39,591 nt of DNA, from positions 1 to 39,591 of the forward strand of contig CAZRGV010000048.1 in the NCBI GenBank assembly GCA_964599655.1, in the 5' to 3' direction. Under the pieces are notes generated by a model. The model made no database searches. It was not told where the DNA came from and saw only the letters and a list, made by a program, of their open reading frames with translations. Below are positions 8,242 through 15,906 of this stretch, one piece after another. Made by a program: the position numbers and the translations under genes. The stretch comes from CAZRGV01 sp964599655 (GTDB lineage Bacteria > Planctomycetota > Planctomycetia > Isosphaerales > Isosphaeraceae). Numbering within the stretch: the stretch's first letter is position 1; every line of letters begins with the position of its first letter.

Positions 8242-9420
8242 GTGAACTGGGAAAAAGAAATCGTTGAGGCCGCCGCAACCGACACTGGCATGCGGCGAAC
8301 GAACAATCAAGATAGCTACGCGGTCGTTCGCGCCGCGAACCCCGAGAGCTGGCGACAGCGTGGTCACCTGTTCATGGTCGCCGACGGAATGGGTGCCCAC
8401 GCCGTCGGCGAACTGGCCAGCAAGCTGGCCTGCGACAATATTCCGCACACCTACGCCAAGACCAAGGCCGCGACTCCGACGGAGGCCCTGATCAAGGCGT
8501 ACCAGGATGTCGGGGCGCAGATCTACACCAAGGCGACGGCGAACCCCGACTTTCATCGGATGGGTACCACGGCCTCGACCCTGGTGTTCCTGCCTGCGGG
8601 GGCCCTGATCGCCCATGTGGGCGACTCGCGGGTCTACCGCATTCGCAACGGTCGGATCGACCAACTCTCCTTCGACCACAGCCTGGTCTGGGAGCTGGTC
8701 CGGCACAAGCACATCTCTCCGGAGCAGGCTCAGAAGGCCTATCCCAAAAACGTCATCACCCGCAGTCTTGGTCCCGAGAAGACCGTGGAGGTCGATATCG
8801 AAGGGCCGCTGCCGGTTGAGCTGGGAGACGTCTACGTCCTCTGTTCCGACGGGCTCTCGGGCATGGTGACGGATCCGGAAATTGGCGCGATCGCGGCGAA
8901 CTTTCACCCCAAGGACGCCGTCCGGTACCTCATCCACCTGGCCAACCTTCGAGGCGGGGTGGACAACATCACGGTCATTGTGGTGCGGATTGGTCCCTGG
9001 GTCGAACCCGGCTCGGTCGAGTCGTCGAACAACACGGCCGACCGCAAGGGGACCAAAGGCTCACTGTTTTCGAACCTGTTTGGCTCGCTCAAGAATCGGT
9101 CGACGGCAACGCCGGTGGAAGAGCACATCTACCAGTCGGCGGAATGTCCCATCGACGCGACGCTCGTCAACGACCTGGGGGACGTGTTGAAGACCGCGCA
9201 GACGACCGCCGTGGATCAGGCCTGGAAACTGGACTGGCCGGCCTTGACCCAGCTTCGACAAGAGGCGGTGGCGGCGCGAAACCACGGCGATTTTCGCGAA
9301 GCGAGGCCGTGGCCGTCCTTGGCCATGCCGGCCGACTTCATCGCAAGGTCAACTCCACCAACGGCGGCTGATTCGCCGTCCTGCCCTCGCGTCGTCCCTC
9401 GAGGGTTCCGATCGGGTTAG
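8242..9420 (+). CDS. PP2C family Ser/Thr protein phosphatase
   Basis: A PPM/PP2C metal-dependent phosphatase of the bacterial Stp/PrpC class, which reverses Ser/Thr phosphorylation by Hanks-type kinases. Motifs in order are RTNNQDS (Asp24), VADGMGAH (Asp48), GDSRVYR, CSDGLSGMV and GGVDNITVIVV, covering residues 8 to about 253. The GTG at 8242 is the only start that keeps the first motif; AAGG lies upstream. A tail of about 140 residues follows the catalytic domain and includes a short helical stretch ending GDFREA. After that point the frame becomes Pro/Ser/Arg-rich with poorer third-position GC, while the -1 frame stays coding-like to a TGA at 9371, so the last 40 residues may result from a frameshift. 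Confidence 0.92.
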   Translation: MNWEKEIVEAAATDTGMRRTNNQDSYAVVRAANPESWRQRGHLFMVADGMGAHAVGELASKLACDNIPHTYAKTKAATPTEALIKAYQDVGAQIYTKATANPDFHRMGTTASTLVFLPAGALIAHVGDSRVYRIRNGRIDQLSFDHSLVWELVRHKHISPEQAQKAYPKNVITRSLGPEKTVEVDIEGPLPVELGDVYVLCSDGLSGMVTDPEIGAIAANFHPKDAVRYLIHLANLRGGVDNITVIVVRIGPWVEPGSVESSNNTADRKGTKGSLFSNLFGSLKNRSTATPVEEHIYQSAECPIDATLVNDLGDVLKTAQTTAVDQAWKLDWPALTQLRQEAVAARNHGDFREARPWPSLAMPADFIARSTPPTAADSPSCPRVVPRGFRSG

Positions 9421-9540
9421 AATCGATCGATCGATCGGTCCACCTCGCGAATCGACGACGCGAACAACGAAGCCCCGCTTCCTTCCCGAGCGCGAGAGCT
9501 CAACCCCGCTCCGACCGCCGATGCCCAGGAGCCGCGACCC

Positions 9541-10719
9541 GTGTCCAGCGCCCCGCGACCCTCTCCGGAGACGACCTGCGCCCGAGCGCCAGAACCCATC
9601 GCTTCGGCGACAACGCCGTTGGTTCCGCCTCTGCAACTGAGCGTCGTCTACCGAGTCGACGGGCTTGATCAGATCGAGGCTCTGTATGAGCAGCGGGAAC
9701 AGGGCTACATCTACGCGCGCGACGGGCATCCCAACGCCGACCAACTCGCGCTCAAGATCGCCGAGATCGAAGGATCGGAAGCGGCCCTTGTCTGTGCCTC
9801 TGGCATGGCGGCCGAGGCGGCGGTTTTCTTGGCGTTGCTCGAATCCGGCGGACAGCTCGCCATGTCGGACGGCCTGTATGGCAAGACCGTCACCCTGGGA
9901 CGCGAGCTGGAGCGGTTCGGTGTCGGGCGTTCCACGTTCGACGCGACTCGCCCCGAATCGCTTCGGGAGGTTCTCAACCCGGCGACGCGTCTGGTCTTTG
10001 TCGAGACGCTCTCGAATCCTCTGGTCCGTCTGGCGGACATTCCCGGACTGGCGGAGGTGGCACACAAAGCCGGGGCGCTGCTGGTGGTTGATCACACGTT
10101 CGCCCCCCTGCTCTGCCGGCCCATCGAAATGGGCGCGAATCTCGTGACGCACTCGGCGACCAAGCTGATTGGGGGACACAGCGATCTGACGCTCGGTTTG
10201 GTCGCGGGGGAGGCATCGGCCCTCGATCGGATCGCCGCGGTTGCCTCAACGTTCGGGCTGAAGGGGAACCCGTTCGAGAGCTGGCTGGCGCTTCGGGGAG
10301 TCGCCACGCTGGGTCTTCGATCGTCGAGGGCCTGTGCCTCGGCCCTCCTCTTGGCTCATCGGCTGGACCAGCACCCGAAGGTGCGACAGGTTCACTACCC
10401 TGGTTTGCCCGACCACCCCGATCACCAGCGGGCCTCGCGAGCACTTCGAGGCGGCTTCGGCACGATCGCGACCATCGATCTTGGCGGCCGCGCTCAGGCC
10501 GACGCGTTCATTCGGAACCTGTCGCGAATTCCCTTTGCCCCGAGCCTCGGAGACGTCGCGACGACCCTCAGCCATCCGGCGACGACCAGTCACCGTGGCC
10601 AGAGTTCCGAGCAATGGGCGCGCCAGGGCATCACGCCAGGACTCGTCCGGCTTTCGATCGGCCTGGAAGATCCGGACGATCTCTGGTACGAGATCCAGGG
10701 CGCACTCGACGCGCTCTGA
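9541..10719 (+). CDS. Cys/Met metabolism PLP-dependent enzyme (cystathionine gamma-synthase/lyase family)
   Basis: A 392-residue fold-type I PLP enzyme of the trans-sulfuration family. Conserved features are YIYARDGHPNADQLALKIA (the usual Y-x-R-x-x-N-P segment in variant form), VCASGMAAEA, VDHTFA (Asp184, pairs with the PLP ring nitrogen), and SATKLIGGHSD with the Schiff-base Lys208. The C-terminal half keeps SLGDVATTLSHPATTSH and ITPGLVRLSIGLED. Members act as cystathionine synthases, lyases, or methionine gamma-lyases; the sequence alone does not decide which. The GTG at 9541 is chosen because no upstream in-frame ATG exists; the ATG at 9521 is out of frame. No strong ribosome site is visible. 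It is convergent with the YHS-like gene, 5 bases apart. Confidence 0.88.
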   Translation: MSSAPRPSPETTCARAPEPIASATTPLVPPLQLSVVYRVDGLDQIEALYEQREQGYIYARDGHPNADQLALKIAEIEGSEAALVCASGMAAEAAVFLALLESGGQLAMSDGLYGKTVTLGRELERFGVGRSTFDATRPESLREVLNPATRLVFVETLSNPLVRLADIPGLAEVAHKAGALLVVDHTFAPLLCRPIEMGANLVTHSATKLIGGHSDLTLGLVAGEASALDRIAAVASTFGLKGNPFESWLALRGVATLGLRSSRACASALLLAHRLDQHPKVRQVHYPGLPDHPDHQRASRALRGGFGTIATIDLGGRAQADAFIRNLSRIPFAPSLGDVATTLSHPATTSHRGQSSEQWARQGITPGLVRLSIGLEDPDDLWYEIQGALDAL

Positions 10720-10724
10720 GCGAC

Positions 10725-11420
10725 TCAGGCGGGCGTCAGCGGAGGGGCATAACGCGCCGGATCGCGTTCGAACTCCTCGAGCGACTCCTTCGAGAAGAAG
10801 TAAAAGTTTCGACCGTCGTGGACCTTGTGGCCCGCGGCGAAGAGTCGAGGGAACGAGAGCCCGAGGACCACGTCGGAGACAAGGCCCTCCTTTTGATATT
10901 CGGGATGAAAGTACATGTTCAAGAAGGTCTTCGCGAACTCAACGGCGTTGCGGTCGAACCACTCGACGACCGCCGTCTCATCGACCTGATCCACAGGCAA
11001 GACGAGCTCGTCGTGCTTTTTGAACTCCATGAAGACCGGAATGATGTCTACGTTGTATGTTAAAATCAAATGTTCAATGGACTGATCATGCCCCAGGCCG
11101 AACTTGAGCGTGACCGTCGCGGGACACTGGTCGGTATGAGGGAACCGAAAGGTGACGATGGTCCCATGAATCTCGGTCCCGCCAGGGCCTCGCAAGAGCT
11201 GGCTGACCGACTGGTCCACGTTCTTGAAGAAGGATCCGAAGGTTTCGATCCTGGGCTTGAGCAGTTCTCGAATTCGCTCCGATGATTTGATAAATTGCTG
11301 ATACTTCTCTCTAAGCCGACGATTTCGCTCGCTGGCATCGATCTGCAACGCCAGCACGCGCTGTTTGGCGGCATCAAGCTCTTGAGTCAGCTTGGATATC
11401 AATTCCTCGATTTCTGACAT
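10725..11420 (-). CDS. coiled-coil protein with C-terminal YHS-like domain
   Basis: A 231-residue protein of unknown function. The ATG at 11420 is preferred over an upstream extension because GGAG lies about 8 bases before it. Residues 1-75 are charged and heptad-like (MSEIEELISKLTQELDAAK), a probable coiled coil. A middle beta-rich domain follows (GTIVTFRFPHTDQCPATVTL). The last 50 residues resemble a YHS domain: VVLGLSFPRLFAAGHKVHDG, then NFYFFSKESLEEFERDPARY. The Cys that usually starts a YHS metal site is absent, so metal binding is doubtful. The neighbouring yidD is in the same direction, but the 157-base gap argues for a separate unit or readthrough. Confidence 0.7.
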   Translation of the reverse strand: MSEIEELISKLTQELDAAKQRVLALQIDASERNRRLREKYQQFIKSSERIRELLKPRIETFGSFFKNVDQSVSQLLRGPGGTEIHGTIVTFRFPHTDQCPATVTLKFGLGHDQSIEHLILTYNVDIIPVFMEFKKHDELVLPVDQVDETAVVEWFDRNAVEFAKTFLNMYFHPEYQKEGLVSDVVLGLSFPRLFAAGHKVHDGRNFYFFSKESLEEFERDPARYAPPLTPA

Positions 11421-11576
11421 GACCAGACTCCGTATCACGTGATGCGAATGCGGATTGTATGATTCCCCGGCCTGCCTCCACACGATTCTAAATCGGCCGA
11501 AAGAGACGCGGAAGTGTTCGTCTTCGAAACTCACGGCTCGACGCGAGGCGAGGGACTGGGTTCGACGTGGGGCGTG

Positions 11577-11819
11577 TCAGGGAGGATCGTACCCACCAGG
11601 GTGCCAGGGATGGCAGCGGAGGATGCGGCCGACGCCTTTTCGCAGCCCTTTGATCAAGCCGTATTTCTGCAAGGCTCCGACCATGTAACGGCTACAGCTC
11701 GGCTCGAACCGGCAGGTTGGGCCGAGCAAGGGGCTCACGGTGACCTGATAGAGCCGGATCGGCAGGATGAGGAGCTGGACGGCCAGTTTCGAGGGCCATT
11801 GCCAGATCGAGGTCTTCAC
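11577..11819 (-). CDS. yidD: membrane protein insertion efficiency factor YidD
   Basis: An 80-residue YidD homologue, a membrane-associated helper of YidC/Sec-dependent insertion. The signature runs through LPIRLYQVTVSPLLGPTCRF, PSCSRYM, ALQKYG and the terminal RILRCHPWHPGGYDPP, all typical. It is 11 bases downstream of rnpA, the usual bacterial arrangement, although here yidC and rpmH are not adjacent. Last gene of the five-gene minus-strand operon. Confidence 0.95.
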   Translation of the reverse strand: MKTSIWQWPSKLAVQLLILPIRLYQVTVSPLLGPTCRFEPSCSRYMVGALQKYGLIKGLRKGVGRILRCHPWHPGGYDPP

Positions 11820-11830
11820 GAGGAGGCGGC

Positions 11831-12208
11831 TCAGGTGGTGGGATTGGTCAAGGCACCGCGACCAAGCCGACGCGCGACATCCCGCGCCAGGCGGGGCAAA
11901 GACGCTCTGGCCTTGGCGAAGGACAGGTTCGGGTCGCGGGGGACGACAACAAGGTCGACGCCGATGGGCAGTTCTGCCTTGCAGAGGCGGAACGCTTCTC
12001 GAATCCGGCGCTTGAGGCGGTTGCGGGTCGTGGCCTTGCGGAACTTTTTGCGAGAGACGGACAGGCCGAGTCTCGGAAACGCGAGTCCGTTCTCGACCCC
12101 GTAGACGACCATCGACGCATCGGACACGGACCGTCGCCGATCAAAGGCGCGACGAAAGTCGTTCGGATCCTTGATCCGTTCGTGAGGGCGGAATCGAGCT
12201 GTATTCAT
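11831..12208 (-). CDS. rnpA: ribonuclease P protein component
   Basis: A 125-residue RnpA, the protein subunit that helps RNase P RNA bind pre-tRNA leaders. The RNR signature is clear: RLGLSVSRKKFRKATTRNRLKRRIREAFR, with the preceding FRRAFDRRR helix. The ATG at 12208 overlaps the stop of the preceding small membrane protein gene as ATGA (12205-12208), which indicates translational coupling and decides against the longer start at 12253. The usual partner rpmH is not upstream; instead rnpA follows chaperone and regulator genes. Confidence 0.95.
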   Translation of the reverse strand: MNTARFRPHERIKDPNDFRRAFDRRRSVSDASMVVYGVENGLAFPRLGLSVSRKKFRKATTRNRLKRRIREAFRLCKAELPIGVDLVVVPRDPNLSFAKARASLPRLARDVARRLGRGALTNPTT

Positions 12209-12444
12209 TGGTTTAGCGATTCGTTGCGAAGCGATTGGTCTTTGTCGGCCCATTCGGGGAGCTGGACGACCCTGGGTGGTCCGAGGCGATCGCGAAGTAG
12301 GCGACCGCGACGAACGAGGTGCCAGAGGACGAACGCGGTCAGCAGCACGACCCCTGAGAGAGTCATACCGCCCCAGGTCGCGACGGCTCGGCCGATCCGT
12401 CGTCGGTCATCCACGGCGGATTTCCGACGCTTGGGCTCGTTCAT
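12205..12444 (-). CDS. small single-pass membrane protein
   Basis: A 79-residue protein that I do not recognise. Residues 1-20 are strongly basic (NEPKRRKSAVDDRRRIGRA), then one membrane helix at about 23-45 (WGGMTLSGVVLLTAFVLWHLV), then a basic and polar tail. Basic residues flank both sides, so orientation is unclear. Its ATG overlaps the stop of the MerR gene (ATGA at 12441-12444) and its stop overlaps the rnpA start in the same way, so the three are translationally coupled. A function linked to YidD/insertion is possible but only from position. Confidence 0.75.
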   Translation of the reverse strand: MNEPKRRKSAVDDRRRIGRAVATWGGMTLSGVVLLTAFVLWHLVRRGRLLRDRLGPPRVVQLPEWADKDQSLRNESLNQ

Positions 12445-12770
12445 CGGTTTTCGTCCGGCTCGAGATCGGACTCAAGAGCGGAACGCAACTCGCTGGCCAG
12501 TGTCGCTAGTTGCCGGTGCATCTCGTCGATGTGCTCGCGGAGCTTGAGGATCGCCTCGATGCCGGCCAGATTGATTCCCAGGTCGCGCTGGAGGCTGACG
12601 ACGGTCCAGACTCGGCGGATTTCCTCGGGTCGGTAGCCCTCGACGTCTCCCTCGCGAGTGGATCGAATGAGGCCTCGGGCCTCGTATCGGATCAGGACCC
12701 CGGGAGCAACGGCCAGGTTCTGGGCGACGAGATCTCTGGGGATGATCGCGGGTCGCATGGTCGTGGTCAT
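12441..12770 (-). CDS. MerR family regulator, HspR/CbpM-like
   Basis: A 109-residue MerR-type protein: N-terminal winged helix (about residues 10-70; VAPGVLIRYEARGLIRST, then GYRPEEIRRVWTVVSLQRDLGINLAGIEAIL) and a coiled-coil tail (REHIDEMHRQLATLASELR). There is no metal-binding Cys cluster. It lies 40 bases after a CbpA-type J-protein gene. This pairing is known both for HspR repressors, which autoregulate dnaK/clpB operons, and for CbpM, which binds CbpA and inhibits it; which applies here cannot be decided. No HAIR-like inverted repeat (CTTGAGT/ACTCAAG) was seen near the operon. Confidence 0.8.
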   Translation of the reverse strand: MTTTMRPAIIPRDLVAQNLAVAPGVLIRYEARGLIRSTREGDVEGYRPEEIRRVWTVVSLQRDLGINLAGIEAILKLREHIDEMHRQLATLASELRSALESDLEPDENR

Positions 12771-12810
12771 CGGCCGAGGGTGAAGTCGGGTCGGGTTGAG
12801 ACGGAAGAGG

Positions 12811-13803
12811 TCACCAGAGCCCTTCCCGGGGTTTTGAGGGGTTGCGATCCGCGAATTCGCGGATTAAGCGTTGGCTCTCCTCGTCCAGGGACTTGGGCAC
12901 GACCACCTTGGCGACGACGAAGAGATCGCCCGCCGGCTTGCCCGAGGAGGCCGGTACACCTTGTCCGCGGAGGCGGAGCTTCTGCCCGCTGGAGGTTCCC
13001 GGAGGGATGGGCAAGGTTTTAAGGCCGTCGAGGGTGGGGACTTCAATGCGGGCGCCGAGCACGGCTTCACCGATGGTCAAGGGGACCTCGACGAACAGGT
13101 CCCTGCCCTCTCTGGTGAAATACGGGTGGGGCTCGACGTCGACCTTGATCAGGAGATCGCCCGGTGGTCCGCCAAGGGGGCCGGCCTCGCCCCGCCCCCG
13201 GAGCCGAAGCTTTGCTCCAGGGGAAGTCCCCGGTGGAATTTTCACGACGAGCGTCTCGCGCTCGCCACTGCCTCGCAGGACCTCGATGGTGGTTTCACCA
13301 CCGCGGACGGCGGTCAGGAACGGGATGGTCAACCGAGCCTCGGTGACCTGTTCCTCGCGAGGCGCGGTCCGACGACCGGCGCGAGCGCCGCCTCGAATGC
13401 GGCCGAACAGCTCCTCGAAGAGTCCGCCGCCCACTTCGGGGCCCGCTCCAGGGCCCGGACCGGCGGCTCTTGCATGGGGACCAAAGAATTCACTGAAGTC
13501 GATATACTCAGTGCCCGCCGGTCCGTACTGCCCGGTCCATTCCGTGGCACCCGACCGAGGACCGGCGGCACCAGCGCCCTCGAAGGCGGCCTTGCCGTAC
13601 TGGTCGTAGAGCTTTCGCTTCTCGGTGTCGCTGAGCACGTCGTAGGCGTTCTGAGCTTCCTTGAAGCGCTTCTCCGCTTCCTTATCGCCAGGATTCACAT
13701 CCGGGTGATACTTCCGCGCCATGGCCCGATAGGCCTTCTTGATCTGTTCGGCCGTCGCGTCGCGAGACAGGCCGAGGATGTCGTAGTAGTCGCGGTCCGG
13801 CAT
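12811..13803 (-). CDS. CbpA-type J-domain co-chaperone (DnaJ class B)
   Basis: A 330-residue DnaJ homologue that stimulates the ATPase of DnaK and hands over unfolded protein. The J-domain covers residues 4-70 with HPD at 33-35. A Gly/Phe/Ala-rich linker follows (about 75-150). There are two C-terminal substrate-binding beta domains (about 150-315). The Cys-rich zinc finger of canonical DnaJ is absent, as in CbpA. The ATG at 13803 has AGGAG about 12 bases upstream. First gene of the five-gene operon running to yidD. The large open frame on the opposite strand is a shadow of its GC-rich codons. Confidence 0.93.
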   Translation of the reverse strand: MPDRDYYDILGLSRDATAEQIKKAYRAMARKYHPDVNPGDKEAEKRFKEAQNAYDVLSDTEKRKLYDQYGKAAFEGAGAAGPRSGATEWTGQYGPAGTEYIDFSEFFGPHARAAGPGPGAGPEVGGGLFEELFGRIRGGARAGRRTAPREEQVTEARLTIPFLTAVRGGETTIEVLRGSGERETLVVKIPPGTSPGAKLRLRGRGEAGPLGGPPGDLLIKVDVEPHPYFTREGRDLFVEVPLTIGEAVLGARIEVPTLDGLKTLPIPPGTSSGQKLRLRGQGVPASSGKPAGDLFVVAKVVVPKSLDEESQRLIREFADRNPSKPREGLW

Positions 13804-14047
13804 CGCCTGGACGATCTCCTGGCTGGCGTCTGGCGCGGTCGTCTTCGGGGTCGACGACCCGATGAATCCGATCCGGATTGTTGTGGGACGCTCCGGAGGA
13901 TTCGCAGATTCGCAGGGGTATTCTATCCGTCTGGAATGTCCCGATTCAAGGCGGGTAACGCGGGGGTCGACCCTCGCCGAAGTTGCCCGAAACGATTACA
14001 ATTCGAATGGTTCGGATGGGGACGTTCGGAGCGATCCAGCGGAGAGC

Positions 14048-14539
14048 GTGGGGCTGAGGGTGCGCGTGCCGTTGATTATCCACGAACGGTTGGCCCGCTG
14101 GGGTCGCCAGTTGCGGCCCAGGGTCGCGACCTGGCCGGTTCGCGTCCACGAGACCCGCTCATCGTCGGACCTCGTGGTAGCCCTTGGGCGGTCGGCGTGT
14201 CCGATCCTGATCATCGATCTGACGGACCGGCCCCGTCAGGGCCTCGAGGCTCTGGAGCGGGCGATGGCCAACTCGCCGAACCTCTTGACGCTTGCTCTGG
14301 AGAGTGGGTCTCATCCTGAAGTCTTGTCCCTGGCTCGGGAACTTGGCGCCACGCATGTGGTGTCTGGTCTCGCGACGCCTCCGGACGTGATGGCCATCCT
14401 CGCCCGCTGGCTCCCGCTCGCCATCCGACGGGCCGAATCCGACGGCTGGGCCGGCGATCCTGAGCCGGAACCTGAGCCATGGGAGGTTGCCACGCGAGTT
14501 CGCCGAACCCCATCCGAGGATCAGACCACCACGCCCTGA
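14048..14539 (+). CDS. receiver-like domain protein, degenerate
   Basis: About 163 residues with no confident family. The fold pattern resembles a response-regulator receiver: an Asp at the end of a beta strand (CPILIIDLTDRP, the phospho-acceptor position), then LLTLALESGSHPEVLSLARELGA as strand-helix, then THVVSGLATPPDVMAILARWL where the usual conserved Lys-Pro is missing. The N-terminal acidic pair is also not evident. The tail is acidic and Pro-rich. The frame opens at ATG 13862, but the first 62 codons have poor third-position GC, so a GTG start near 14048 (GGAG upstream) or 14060/14066 is more likely. A TACAAT at 13997-14002 could be a -10 box. It precedes the Mrp gene by 85 bases. Confidence 0.55.
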   Translation: MGLRVRVPLIIHERLARWGRQLRPRVATWPVRVHETRSSSDLVVALGRSACPILIIDLTDRPRQGLEALERAMANSPNLLTLALESGSHPEVLSLARELGATHVVSGLATPPDVMAILARWLPLAIRRAESDGWAGDPEPEPEPWEVATRVRRTPSEDQTTTP

Positions 14540-14624
14540 TTCGGCTCCTCGCGGTACGATTCCTTTGCCTGAGACAATCTAGAACGCCACGAGATCGACA
14601 CCCTCCCCGGAGGTTCGGAAACGA

Positions 14625-15788
14625 ATGTTCAGCAAGAAGAGCAACCTCAGCGAGCAGGACGTTCTCGACGCCCTGAAAGGGGTCAAAGATCCCGAGATCC
14701 ATCGCGACCTGGTCGATCTCGGCATGGTCAAGGACATCAAGATAGGTGAAGGAACGATTGCCCTCACCGTGAACCTGACCACGCCGGCCTGCCCCCTCAA
14801 GTCGCAAATCGAGAACGACGTGCGAAGCGCCCTGGCCAATCGCCTCGGAGCCGATTGGAACTTCCAGATCACCATGGGAGCCGAGGTCCGCGGCAAGGGG
14901 ATCCATGAAAAGGGTGACATCCCCGGCGTCAAGAACGTCATTGCCATCGGTTCGGGCAAGGGAGGAGTCGGCAAGTCGACCATGGCGGCGGCGATCGCCT
15001 ACGGATTGAAGTCCTACGGCGCCAGGGTCGGCCTGATGGACGCCGACGTTTACGGTCCGTCGATTCCTCACCTCGTCGGAGCCGTCGGTCGTCCCATGGC
15101 TCGAGGCGACCGCATCCAGCCCATCGAGGCGGCTGGACTGCGGCTGATGTCGATGGGCTTTCTGCTCGAACCCGAGCGCGCCGTCATCATGCGAGGGCCG
15201 ATGCTCCACGGCATCATTCAGCAGTTCCTCCACCAGGTGGACTGGGGCGAGCTCGATTACCTCGTCATCGACCTGCCACCCGGAACCGGCGACGTGCCTC
15301 TGACGCTGGCTCAGAGTCTGCCACTGACGGGCGCGGTCGTCGTTTGCACGCCGCAGGAGGTCGCGCTGCTCGACGCCGTTCGAGCCGTCTCCATGTTCCG
15401 GCAACTTAAGGTGCCCCTGCTGGGAATGATCGAGAACATGAGTTTCTTCGACATCCGAGCTTATCTTCAGGAACATGGAACCGCGAAGGCGCGCGCCTTG
15501 CTCGAAAACGATGACCTGTTCAATACGCCCGACTCAGAAAGGGTTTACGTCTTCGGCCAGGGGGGAGCCCGGCGGAAGGCCGAGCAACTTGGCGTACCAT
15601 TCCTTGGCGAGGTACCCCTCAACGTCCTGCTGCGCGAGCGCGGTGACGAGGGTCGCATTCGTGAGGCGATCGAGGCGGAATCTCCCTCTCGACCGTACCT
15701 CCTCGGCGTGGTCGAGCAACTGGCCGCACAGATCAGCATTCAGAACATCAAGACGCCTCGAATGCCGAAACTCGAAATCTTGAACTGA
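14625..15788 (+). CDS. Mrp/ApbC/NBP35-type P-loop ATPase, lacking the CxxC
   Basis: A 387-residue Mrp-family protein, the class that loads or carries Fe-S clusters. Residues 8-83 form the DUF59/MIP18 domain (LKGVKDPEIHRDLVDLGMV). Residues 104-360 form the ATPase, with the deviant Walker A GSGKGGVGKST (109-119), LMDADVYGPS and VIDLPPGTGD. In most family members MIENMS-Y is followed by a CxxC that binds the bridging cluster. Here MIENMSFF (268-275) is followed by a charged insertion and then VYVFGQGGA, with no Cys. Only two Cys remain in the whole protein. The family is clear; the cluster-carrier role is uncertain. GGAGG lies 11 bases before the ATG. Confidence 0.9.
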   Translation: MFSKKSNLSEQDVLDALKGVKDPEIHRDLVDLGMVKDIKIGEGTIALTVNLTTPACPLKSQIENDVRSALANRLGADWNFQITMGAEVRGKGIHEKGDIPGVKNVIAIGSGKGGVGKSTMAAAIAYGLKSYGARVGLMDADVYGPSIPHLVGAVGRPMARGDRIQPIEAAGLRLMSMGFLLEPERAVIMRGPMLHGIIQQFLHQVDWGELDYLVIDLPPGTGDVPLTLAQSLPLTGAVVVCTPQEVALLDAVRAVSMFRQLKVPLLGMIENMSFFDIRAYLQEHGTAKARALLENDDLFNTPDSERVYVFGQGGARRKAEQLGVPFLGEVPLNVLLRERGDEGRIREAIEAESPSRPYLLGVVEQLAAQISIQNIKTPRMPKLEILN

Positions 15789-15810
15789 CGTCGGACAGCA
15801 ACCGAGACCG

Positions 15811-15866
15811 CACTCCGGAACGCGATTCCCGTCCGATCGACAATCCGACGTCGCGACTCCGGAGTG
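15811..15866. terminator. possible bidirectional terminator between convergent genes
   Basis: CACTCCGGA (15811-15819) is the exact inverse of TCCGGAGTG (15858-15866), with further imperfect pairing outside (AGCAACC against GTTGTTGG). The spacer of 38 bases is long. It lies between the convergent Mrp and DUF433 genes. A TTTT at 15889-15892 follows on the plus strand at some distance. Confidence 0.4.
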
Positions 15867-15906
15867 GGGTCCGTTGTTGGCTCGCTGGTTTTCGCGGATC
15901 TCCGGC

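Noticed and set aside
9421..9440. Short tandem ATCG repeat before the PLP enzyme
   Set aside because: Only about four units; common by chance in this sequence composition and not linked to any recognisable element.
12771..13861. HAIR or CIRCE heat-shock operator near the J-protein operon
   Set aside because: No CTTGAGT/ACTCAAG or TTAGCACTC-type inverted repeats were seen upstream of either the J-protein or the regulator gene.
12871..14319. 482-codon open frame on the plus strand opposite the J-protein gene
   Set aside because: It is antisense to a clear CbpA-type gene and its composition (runs of Ala/Gly/Arg/Asp) fits a shadow of GC-rich codons; no family features or ribosome site.
14211..15476. 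421-codon minus-strand open frame opposite the Mrp gene
   Set aside because: The plus strand encodes a complete Mrp-family ATPase; the antisense translation shows no domain and only low-complexity polar sequence.
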